Source: Planctomycetota bacterium
GTDB lineage: Bacteria > Planctomycetota > UBA1135 > GCA-002686595
NCBI GenBank assembly: GCA_016709875.1
Contig: JADJLZ010000005.1
Location: forward strand, 434,001-498,000
Length of the DNA stretch: 64,000 nucleotides
Direction: 5' to 3'
Positions within the stretch are counted from its first letter, which is position 1; every line of letters begins with the position of its first letter. The position numbers and the translations under genes are program-made. This document shows positions 8,150-14,657 of the stretch, piece by piece. The notes under the pieces are model-generated. The model was not told the DNA's origin and did no database searches. It was given only the letters and a program-made list of their open reading frames with translations.

Positions 8150-8491
8150 ATGCCGATCCTCCTACAGACCTCCGTCCTGCTGGTCCTCTCCAATTTGTTC
8201 ATGACCTTCGCCTGGTACGGGCACTTGCGCAACATGCGCGGCAAGGCCTGGTTCGTCGCGGCACTGGTCTCGTGGGGCATCGCGTTCTTCGAGTACATGC
8301 TGCAGGTGCCCGCCAACCGCATCGGTGCGAGCGTGTACACGGTGCCGCAACTCAAGATCCTGCAGGAGGTGATCACGCTCGTCGTGTTCGTGCCCTTCGC
8401 GGTCTTCTACCTCGACCAGCCGGTGAAGCTCGACTATGTCTGGGCCGGGCTGTGTATGGTGGGGGCGGTGTACTTCGTGTTTCGCGATTGA
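8150..8491 (+). CDS. DMT-family small membrane protein (DUF486)
   Basis: The protein has 113 residues, normal for DUF486. The ATG at 8150 gives the expected N-terminus (MPILLQTSVLLVLSNLFMTFAWYGHL), and the signature SWGIAFFEYMLQVPANRIG is clear. About four membrane segments are visible. DUF486 proteins resemble single-domain drug/metabolite transporters and probably work as dimers in the inner membrane; no substrate is known. It is divergent from the minus-strand gene, with only about 53 bases between the two starts. Confidence 0.9.
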   Translation: MPILLQTSVLLVLSNLFMTFAWYGHLRNMRGKAWFVAALVSWGIAFFEYMLQVPANRIGASVYTVPQLKILQEVITLVVFVPFAVFYLDQPVKLDYVWAGLCMVGAVYFVFRD

Positions 8492-8556
8492 GGCGGAATC
8501 CAAGAAATGCCTGAACCCTTCCTTCCCGCTCGTGGCGCTCGGGAGCGGAGGAACCC

Positions 8557-9382
8557 ATGCAATCCAAGCCGCACAGCCCCGCCGTCACGATCGAATCGCT
8601 GCTCGAGCACTCCGCCTGGGTGCGCGCGCTCGCGCGCCGACTCGTCGCCGACCCGAACACGGCCGAGGACCTCGAGCAGGAGGTCTGGCGCAGCGCGCTC
8701 CAGAACCCGCCGCGCGAGAGTTCGAACCCGCGCGGCTGGCTCGCGAGCGTCGCGCGCAACGCGGCGCGCACGCTGGGCCGTTCGGACACGCGGCGCGAGA
8801 AGCGCGAACGTGGCGCGGCGCGCGCCGAGGCCCTGCCCGCGACCAGCGAGCTCGTGGCCGAGGCCGAGCTCGCGCGCGAGCTCGCGGGCGAGGTGCTCGA
8901 GCTCGACGAGCCGTACAAGACCGTGCTGCTGCTGCGCTTCTGGCGCGGGCTGACGCCCGAGGAGATCGCAGAGGCGCAGTCGATCCCGCGCGAGACGGTG
9001 CGCACGCAACTGAAGCGCGGCCTCGAGCGCCTGCGCGAGCGACTCGACCGGCGCTACGGCGATCGCGAGCAGTGGCTCGCGGCCTTCGCCCCGCTCGCGC
9101 GCGAGGTGCGCGTCGCGCTGGGCAGCGCGGCGGCAGGCAGCGCAATTGCGCTGCTGTGGAAGTGCGCGGGCGCGGCGGCGCTCGCGCTCGGCGCCTGGTG
9201 GGTCTGGCCCGCACATGTCGAGTCGAACACGCAGAGCGTGCGCGCCGAGCCGCCGCCCGCGGAGGAGAGCGTGCCGCTGGATCCTGTGGCGGCGCAGGAG
9301 TTCCCGCGCGCGGTCGTCGAACCGCAGCGCGTGGCGCAAGGCCGCCCCAAGCGCCGCCCTCCCGAGCGGACCCGCGCGCAGA
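8557..9382 (+). CDS. ECF sigma factor with transmembrane C-terminus; 5' part of a frameshifted fusion
   Basis: The ATG at 8557 is preceded by GGAGG at 8547-8551. Residues 1-170 are an ECF sigma factor: region 2 with AEDLEQEVWRSAL, region 4 with LLRFWRGLTPEEIAEAQSIP and RETVRTQLKRGLERLR. A hydrophobic helix follows (about residues 190-215, AIALLWKCAGAAALALGAWW), then a Pro/Glu-rich linker. After about 9345-9380 this frame becomes low-complexity Arg/Ala sequence and happens to stay open to 11784, while real coding continues in the next frame. The intact product would be a sigma factor tethered to the membrane with a periplasmic beta-sandwich sensor part. The exact junction is uncertain. Confidence 0.8.
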
Positions 9383-11158
9383 CTGCACGGCCGCGTTCTG
9401 GATCTCGAGGGCCGCGTGCAGGCAGCTTTGGAGATCGAATGGACCGGGGAGCTCACGCACAACCTACCTCACTGGGAGGGCGAAGTTCTGCTCGTGAACG
9501 GCGAGCGGGTAGAGGTCGCCCCACGTGTGCTCGAGGTCGTGCGCAGCCAGCCGGCCGAGCTCGAGCGGTTCCTGCGCGAGTTCGGCAGCCCTCTCGGCCT
9601 GCGCGAGGCCTTGCTCGGCGCTCCCGCGCCACGCTGGCTCTCGACGACGGACACACAGGGCCATTTCGAGATCGAACTCGGCGAGGGCGAGTGGACTCCG
9701 CAGCCCACGGATCCGAAGTCGACCTTCGTAGCGCGCTCCACGGATGCCGACGGAGTGCTCCTGCTCGTCGCGCCGTGCGTGCACCTCGCGGGGAGCGTGG
9801 TCGACGAGGACGGCCGACCGGTCTCCATGGCCTCCCTGTCCTACGGGATCGATCTCGGGCAGCTCGATGCGTTTGCCGACACCCACCGCTTCCAGTCCGC
9901 GTGGAACATCTCCGGCTTTTCGGACGAGAACGGACACTTCGAGGCACAGCGCGTGCCTGCAGGCTCGCGCTTCGAACTCGAGATGCAGCACAGCGGGTTT
10001 TCAACGGCACGTCTGGACCCGCTCGAGCACGACGAGCTGGCGCTGCGCGTCGTCCTGAAGCGACGCGCTGTCGAGCAGGGCCCGCAAGTCTCTGGGCTCG
10101 TGCTCGACCCGCAGGGTGCGCCGGTCGAGGGCGCCGCGGTTTCGCTGGGTCAGGACCAGTGCTGGACGGATGCGCAGGGCCGATTCGAGATCCATCCGAG
10201 CACGAGTCACCTGGGCGAGTCGCTCACCGCGGTGAAGAAAGGCCTGCAGCCCGCGATCCTGCCCGGCTTCGGCACGCGGCAGATGGAGTCGCGCTCGGAG
10301 GTGCTGCTGCGTCTGGGTCCGCCGGCACTCTCGATCACGGGGCGCGTGTTGCTCCCGGACGGTTCGAACCCGGGCAAGTGCAACGTGCAGGTGGCCGACG
10401 GCACGCCCTACGGAAGCACGCAGTGCTACCTCGAGGACGTCGCGCGGGGAGCGCACCAGCCCGGCATGGAGACCGACGAGCAGGGACGCTTCGCGCTCGA
10501 CGGCCTCGCGGCTCGCGAGTATCGCCTGCTCGCCTGGAACTCCGCGCATGGCCAGATCGTGTACTCCGTTCCGATCGCAGCCGGCGCGACCGATGTCGTG
10601 CTCCAGGCGACGTCTGGCGACTTCCTCTCGAGCCTCGAGGGGCGCGTCATCACCCGCCACCACGTGCCGGTCGAGGGCGCCGAGGTCCGGATCAGCACGC
10701 CGACCTACGTGTCCTCAGGATCGTCGAGCTCGATGAACTTCGGGTCGGGCGCGACCGACGCGGACGGGCGTTTCGTACTGAAGAACGTGCCGCTCGAATG
10801 GGCGCACCTCAGCGTGGGTGGTCGCGGCCTCAAGCTCGAGAGCCATCCCGTCCCGGCCCGAACGGAGGGCAACTTCGAACTCGTCGCCACGCTCGAGGTG
10901 CGCACACGTCTGGAACTTGTCGACACGAGCATCGACGAGGTCGTGTTCCTCGACGAGCAGGGCGAACGCGTCCATCCGATGCTGGTTCTGCGCGACTGCT
11001 ACTCGATGCGGGACTCCGTACCGCGTCTCGAGCAGGGCTTCCCCGCCTTCGAAATCACCGACGCGGCGGTGACCGCCGTGCTCATGAGTGGGAAGGCCGA
11101 GGTGCGCCGCGTGCCGGTCGAGATCCGGCGGGAGAAGCTGCTCGTGCTGCGATTCTAG
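9383..11158 (+). CDS. Carboxypeptidase-regulatory-like periplasmic region; 3' part of the sigma-factor fusion
   Basis: Protein-like sequence begins at LHGRVLDLEG (9383) and runs about 590 residues to the stop at 11158. At least four carboxypeptidase-regulatory-like units are visible, with HLAGSVVDEDGRPV, VSGLVLDPQGAPVEGA, ITGRVLLPDGSNP and LEGRVITRHHVPVEGA, each followed by a T-D-x-x-G-R-F block. There is no convincing start codon or ribosome-binding site at 9383; the in-frame ATG at 9146 lies in sequence that is real coding in the other frame. A single +1 shift near 9345-9380 joins it to the sigma factor upstream. This could be an assembly indel, a true frameshift mutation, or less likely a programmed shift. 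Confidence 0.75.
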   Translation: MHGRVLDLEGRVQAALEIEWTGELTHNLPHWEGEVLLVNGERVEVAPRVLEVVRSQPAELERFLREFGSPLGLREALLGAPAPRWLSTTDTQGHFEIELGEGEWTPQPTDPKSTFVARSTDADGVLLLVAPCVHLAGSVVDEDGRPVSMASLSYGIDLGQLDAFADTHRFQSAWNISGFSDENGHFEAQRVPAGSRFELEMQHSGFSTARLDPLEHDELALRVVLKRRAVEQGPQVSGLVLDPQGAPVEGAAVSLGQDQCWTDAQGRFEIHPSTSHLGESLTAVKKGLQPAILPGFGTRQMESRSEVLLRLGPPALSITGRVLLPDGSNPGKCNVQVADGTPYGSTQCYLEDVARGAHQPGMETDEQGRFALDGLAAREYRLLAWNSAHGQIVYSVPIAAGATDVVLQATSGDFLSSLEGRVITRHHVPVEGAEVRISTPTYVSSGSSSSMNFGSGATDADGRFVLKNVPLEWAHLSVGGRGLKLESHPVPARTEGNFELVATLEVRTRLELVDTSIDEVVFLDEQGERVHPMLVLRDCYSMRDSVPRLEQGFPAFEITDAAVTAVLMSGKAEVRRVPVEIRREKLLVLRF

Positions 11159-11159
11159 C

Positions 11160-11235
11160 TCAGCGCAACTGTCCCGCGCGGGGTTCCGCGAGCGAAAGGA
11201 AGGTGTCGCGCCACCTCACACCTCCGCATGCGGGC
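11160..11235 (-). repeat. Left flank repeat: duplicated 3' end of the glycosyltransferase gene
   Basis: About 57 bases align with 13393-13449 with 8 mismatches by eye, and weaker similarity continues to about 11235. On the minus strand it reads VRWRDTFLSLAEPRAGQLR-stop, against VRWRDTFHPLAELRAGRLR-stop in the intact gene. It is therefore a duplicated gene tail with the reading frame kept, not a simple short target duplication. The rest of the duplicated gene is absent. Confidence 0.75.
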
Positions 11236-11300
11236 TGCAGGGCTCGGGCCACGGATGGCGCTGCCTGTGAGTCCTTTCCCTGCAGGCCGCAGGACCGGAC

Positions 11301-12218
11301 TCACGCGCGACGCGCCGAGGCTGCTGGCCTCGAGGAAGTCCGACGCAGGACGTTCTTGTCGGAGGATCCAGGCTGTTCCTCCGGGCCGATGAGTCCCCGA
11401 CGCTTCCACCCGACGGCGAGCAACCAGGTCCGGGCGCGCGGTGGGTCTCCGGCCTGCTCGAGTGAGTGCAGAGCCTCCGGGGATTTCACCTTGCCTCGCT
11501 TCGATTGGAGAACTTGTGCTTGCCGCAGAGCACCGCGACCAGGAAGCGCGGAGCGAGGGATTGTCGATCGGACGCGGTCGAGCGTGCCGCGCGGGACCGG
11601 AGCACGCACATCCGGGGCTGCTTCGACAGCACGCCCGCAGCGCTCCGCCCAACCGTCGAACCACAGGCCGGAGGAGCATGGATCGATGCCCTTGGAGTGG
11701 ATGCCGTGCTTGCGCGAGTTGTGCAGGACATACACGAGTGCATTGCGAACCTCCCGGGGCGTGTCGAGCGAGCGCGCGTGGTAGCGATCGGCAAAGACAG
11801 AGCCCCGTCGGTTCCAGACCCGGTTGAGGGCGCGCGCCATTCTCACCAAGAGACCCTTCATCCCGGCCGAAAGCGCCAAGCGATCCCGTGCCTCGACGAT
11901 CAGATGGAGGTGATTCGATTGGATCGAATAGTGGACGGTCTGGAAGGAAGGGGACGAGCCCGAGCAGCGCAGTGCCGCGAGCACCGCAGTGTGCTCCTCG
12001 TTCCTGCGCAGGCTTCGCAGTCCAGAGATGAGGCGAACCGTGACGAGGGCTGGCGCATGCGAGGAGATGCGTGGTCGAGCGCGATGCCGGACCTTGGTTC
12101 GCGGTCCTTCGCGTTTGCGTCCCGAACCTGCGCGCGCGCCCCCTCTGGACTTGAACTCCAGCTCTGCCTGCTTCGCCGCCTTCGTAGTGCCGTGTCCTCG
12201 TCTGGATCCTCGCGCCAT
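11301..12218 (-). CDS. REP-associated tyrosine transposase (RAYT, IS200/Y1-like)
   Basis: The protein has 305 residues. The HUH motif is NHLHL in SIQSNHLHLIVEA, and the catalytic Tyr is in FADRYHARSL, followed by EVRNALVYVLHNSRKHG; this order is characteristic of RAYT/Y1 transposases, single-strand DNA nucleases that move small palindromic elements. The ATG at 12218 is preferred because GGGAGG lies about 7 bases upstream; a GTG 9 bases further up would sit inside that site. The N-terminus is Arg/Lys-rich (GGARAGSGRKR), probably a DNA-binding extension. It is a single copy, without terminal inverted repeats of its own. Confidence 0.85.
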   Translation of the reverse strand: MARGSRRGHGTTKAAKQAELEFKSRGGARAGSGRKREGPRTKVRHRARPRISSHAPALVTVRLISGLRSLRRNEEHTAVLAALRCSGSSPSFQTVHYSIQSNHLHLIVEARDRLALSAGMKGLLVRMARALNRVWNRRGSVFADRYHARSLDTPREVRNALVYVLHNSRKHGIHSKGIDPCSSGLWFDGWAERCGRAVEAAPDVRAPVPRGTLDRVRSTIPRSALPGRGALRQAQVLQSKRGKVKSPEALHSLEQAGDPPRARTWLLAVGWKRRGLIGPEEQPGSSDKNVLRRTSSRPAASARRA

Positions 12219-12356
12219 GCGTAGCACCTCCCTTCACACCGAAGACGCTCGGAGGGGCCGAAAGTTCGTGCTCCCGGCGCGAAAAATCTGGAGCTGGCGT
12301 TCCGTTCGAACTGCCGGGCGCTGTCCACTCACCTCGACAGCGGAGCGAGCACGCAG

Positions 12357-12524
12357 GCGACTGGCAACTGGCGGCTGGCGAGGGGCGAGGGGCGAGCGGC
12401 GAAGGGCGAAGGGCGAAGGCCGACGTGCGAAGGGCGCGAGGCGCGAGGCGAGAGGAGACTGGCGACTGGCTGGAGGCCGGAGGCGGAGCGCGCTCGCTGT
12501 TGCTGGTGACGCGGATGCTCGTCG
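12357..12524 (+). repeat. Heptamer array 1 (GCGANNN-like), about 24 units
   Basis: From 12357 the sequence parses in steps of exactly 7 bases, mostly beginning with GC: GCGACTG, GCAACTG, GCGGCTG, GCGAGGG (twice), GCGAGCG, GCGAAGG (three times), and so on with degenerate units. The phase runs straight into the TTTGAAAGGGCAGACAA core. Heptamer arrays of this sort occur as intergenic repeats in some bacteria. 7 is not a codon multiple, so it is non-coding. Confidence 0.75.
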
Positions 12525-12541
12525 TTTGAAAGGGCAGACAA
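12517..12541 (+). repeat. Repeat core, copy 1
   Basis: A 25-base sequence ending in TTTGAAAGGGCAGACAA. It recurs at 12898 and 13144 with two variable positions in its first eight bases. It directly follows heptamer array 1. Confidence 0.8.
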
Positions 12542-12547
12542 ACTCCG

Positions 12548-12665
12548 GACCGGGGACCCGGGGGGCCCCGGCCGGCCCCCCCCCGCCGGCGGGGAGGCGG
12601 CCCGACCGACGGAAGAGGAGAAAAAGGGCCGCCGGGCCACCCCCCCGGCGAGCGCCCGGCGAGAG
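12548..12665. other. Extreme G/C homopolymer block
   Basis: About 120 bases composed almost only of G and C runs (up to eight consecutive C) with several self-complementary stretches such as GGGGGGCCCC. It has no coding signal. Either it is a strong secondary-structure element between repeat modules or a poorly resolved piece of assembly. Confidence 0.5.
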
Positions 12666-12833
12666 AGAGAAGCCGGAGGACAAAAATGGTTGGACCCTTG
12701 GTGGCTGCCATGCCGGCTGGTCTCTCCCCTTCGGCTTGCAGTGTCGCGGTATCGACCGACGAACGGGAACAGGAGCTCACGCGCTGTTGACGACCTCTGC
12801 CCGACGCCCACCGACGGCGAACCGAGTACTCCG

Positions 12834-12882
12834 GCGAGAGACGAGAGGTGAACAGCGATCGGCGAACCGCGTTCGGCGTTGC
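12834..12882 (+). repeat. Heptamer array 2
   Basis: GCGA, ACGA, GTGA, GCGA, GCGA, GCGT and GCGT start at 12834, 12841, 12848, 12855, 12862, 12869 and 12876, exactly 7 bases apart. The repeat core follows 16 bases later. Confidence 0.7.
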
Positions 12883-12897
12883 GGGTGAGCCACGGTC

Positions 12898-12922
12898 GCT
12901 CGGCGTTTGAAAGGGCAGACAA
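12898..12922 (+). repeat. Repeat core, copy 2
   Basis: A 25-base copy identical to copy 1 except one base in the first half; it contains TTTGAAAGGGCAGACAA. Confidence 0.8.
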
Positions 12923-13095
12923 AATCGAGCCGTGGCGGGAGCGGGGGCACCCTCCCTGCTGGCCGGTCCAGCCTCGACGAGGGGATGCCGGGACGCGACG
13001 CTGTGGTGCGTGCGATCGAGGTCGAGCACGCGCGGGAGCTCGGTGGCTGGGAGTCGGCCCTGTCCTGCTGAATGGCCGGCGGATCGAGCGTCCCG

Positions 13096-13123
13096 GTGAA
13101 CTGCGAATGGCGAACAGCGGTGT
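13096..13123 (+). repeat. Heptamer array 3
   Basis: GTGA, GCGA, GCGA and GCGG begin at 13096, 13103, 13110 and 13117, again 7 bases apart. The third core begins 21 bases downstream. Confidence 0.65.
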
Positions 13124-13143
13124 GGGTTCGCCGTCAGACGTGC

Positions 13144-13168
13144 GCTCGGCATTTGAAAGGGCAGACAA
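13144..13168 (+). repeat. Repeat core, copy 3
   Basis: A 25-base copy with TTTGAAAGGGCAGACAA intact and one G-to-A change just before it relative to copy 2. Confidence 0.8.
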
Positions 13169-13392
13169 TGCCCGGTACCGGATCGGGCGGCGTCGCTGAG
13201 GGACTCGACGTGGCTGGACAGAGCCGAAGCGCAACCGCTTGAGCCTGTGACCCCTTGCAGGCCCCACTCACGCGTGGTGCGTGCGCGGTGACAGTACGGC
13301 ACTGGCACGGGCAAGGGCACGGGTGCTGGCGCGGGCGCTCGGCAGCGCGGGACAGTGAACGGCGTCGCTGGAGGGACGATTCGAGGACGAGG
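13169..13392. other. Non-coding end of the repeat island
   Basis: No gene is supported here. At about 13299-13345 there is a short 6-bp periodicity (GGCACG/GGCAAG/GGCGCG type units). The remainder has no recognisable feature up to the glycosyltransferase stop codon at 13393. Confidence 0.4.
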
Positions 13393-13470
13393 TCAGCGCA
13401 ACCGTCCCGCGCGCAGTTCTGCCAGCGGATGGAAAGTGTCGCGCCACCTCACTCCGCCGCGTGCGAGGGT
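13393..13470 (-). repeat. Right flank repeat: intact 3' end of the glycosyltransferase
   Basis: This is the coding 3' end of the glycosyltransferase gene and the probable source of the copy at 11160-11235. The two copies are in the same orientation and bracket the RAYT island. Confidence 0.75.
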
Positions 13471-14649
13471 CTTGAAGGTCGAGTTCAGCATCGCCCAGGG
13501 CAGCGCGAAGAAGAAGAGTGGCGAGGCGAGCGCGGGCCACAGGCCGGAGCCGGTGATGCGCGCGCCCTTCACGCTGGCGGGGATGGTGCAGAACATCGCG
13601 CCGAACGCGAGCCAGCCGGCGCGCGCGGTCCAGCCCTCGGCGCACAGGCCGGCGGCGAGGCCGGCGAAGGGCGCGAGGCCGAAGAGGATCGCGGCGAGGC
13701 TCGCGACGAGCGCCTTCGGGAGCGAGTAGTCGAGCTGCGCGAACATGTTCTTCTCCAGCGCGCGCGGCACGTCGCGCAGGCGGCGCGCCCAGTCGGCGGC
13801 GACCTCGTGCGCGGCGAAGCAGGCGCGCGTGCGGAAGCCCTCGCGCGCGAGCAGGATTCCCAGACCGATGTCGTCCACGACCTCGAGCTTGAGTTGCTGG
13901 TGGCCCCCGACGGCTTCCCAGGCGCTCTTCTTGACCAGGTTGAAGGCGCCGATGCCGATGCCAGCGCCTTTGCGGTCGGCGTTCGCCGCGGCGAGCAGCG
14001 GCAGCATCGTCGCGCCGAAGGCGGCGGTCGCGGCGCGCGCGGCGAAGCTCTGGCCCTCGACGGAGGGCGCGAGCACGATGTGGTCGGCCTCTTCGCGCGC
14101 GGCGTGCGCGAGGGCGCGCGCGAGCACGTCGGGCGCGAGGAAGATGTCGCCGTCGGTGAAGAGCAGCCACTCGCCGCTCGAGCTGCGCGCGCCGCGCTCG
14201 CAGGCGTGCGACTTGCCCAGCCAGCCGGGCGGGAGCTCGGTGACGCGCACGAGCTTCACGCGCTGCGCGGAGTCCGCGCCGCAGGGCGCGTTGTCGGCGG
14301 CGGCTGTGTCACCTCGAGCACCGTCCATGGCTGCTCGCTCGAGCCTTGCGCGCTGGTCGGCCGCGGCGGCGCGCTCGACGATCGCCGCCGTTGCGTCGCG
14401 CGAGCGGTCGTCGACGACGACGATCTCGAGTTCGACGTGCTGCTGTGCGAGCAGGCGCGCGAGCGTGCCCGCGATGCGCTCGGCCTCGTCGCGTGCGGGC
14501 ACGATCACGCTCACGCGCGGCAGGCGCGGCGGGGGAGCGGGGAGCGGCGGCAGGAGCGGCACTCGCCCGAGTGCGTACACGCCCGCGATCCCCGCGCCGG
14601 CCCAGCCGATGGCGGAAAGGCCGAGCGCGAAGGCGAGCACTTCGCTCAT
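13393..14649 (-). CDS. Family 2 glycosyltransferase with C-terminal membrane segments (HpnB-like)
   Basis: The protein has 418 residues. The start at 14649 (MSEVLAFALGLSAIG) gives an N-terminal membrane helix and lies 8 bases after the upstream peptidase stop. The GT-A domain shows VSVIVPARDEAERI, VVVDDRSRD, the metal-binding FTDGDIFL, and an EVVDDIGLG block. Three hydrophobic segments follow from about residue 290, then RWRDTFHPLAELRAGR. The architecture resembles hopene/carotenoid-associated glycosyltransferases (HpnB-like), which use a lipid acceptor at the inner membrane. The acceptor here is unknown. Its last 75 bases are duplicated at 11160-11235. Confidence 0.85.
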   Translation of the reverse strand: MSEVLAFALGLSAIGWAGAGIAGVYALGRVPLLPPLPAPPPRLPRVSVIVPARDEAERIAGTLARLLAQQHVELEIVVVDDRSRDATAAIVERAAAADQRARLERAAMDGARGDTAAADNAPCGADSAQRVKLVRVTELPPGWLGKSHACERGARSSSGEWLLFTDGDIFLAPDVLARALAHAAREEADHIVLAPSVEGQSFAARAATAAFGATMLPLLAAANADRKGAGIGIGAFNLVKKSAWEAVGGHQQLKLEVVDDIGLGILLAREGFRTRACFAAHEVAADWARRLRDVPRALEKNMFAQLDYSLPKALVASLAAILFGLAPFAGLAAGLCAEGWTARAGWLAFGAMFCTIPASVKGARITGSGLWPALASPLFFFALPWAMLNSTFKTLARGGVRWRDTFHPLAELRAGRLR

Positions 14650-14657
14650 GCGCGCGG

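Larger units (their letters stand above)
11160..13392. mobile_element. RAYT-containing repeat island
   Basis: A 2.2-kb island holds one REP-associated-type transposase (11301-12218, minus) and 1.2 kb of non-coding repeats. It is bounded by two direct copies of a glycosyltransferase 3' end (11160-11235 and 13393-13470). Within it are three modules of 7-bp tandem repeats, each followed by the same TTTGAAAGGGCAGACAA core. Long open frames in this stretch are GC-driven and carry no protein-like features. I infer that it was assembled by transposase activity and local duplication. Confidence 0.6.

Noticed and set aside
9383..11784. Continuation of the sigma-factor frame to 11784 as one 1,075-residue protein.
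   Set aside because: After about 9380 this frame is low-complexity Arg/Ala/Gly, while the neighbouring frame shows clear repeated domains.
12357..13168. CRISPR array.
   Set aside because: The repeated core occurs three times at unequal distances (381 and 246 bases) with low-complexity sequence between, not uniform spacers; no cas genes nearby.
12329..13320. Long minus-strand open frames across the repeat island (over 300 and 700 codons).
   Set aside because: They are Arg/Pro/Ser-rich, follow the 7-bp repeats out of codon phase, and have no domain or start signal; open only because of high GC.
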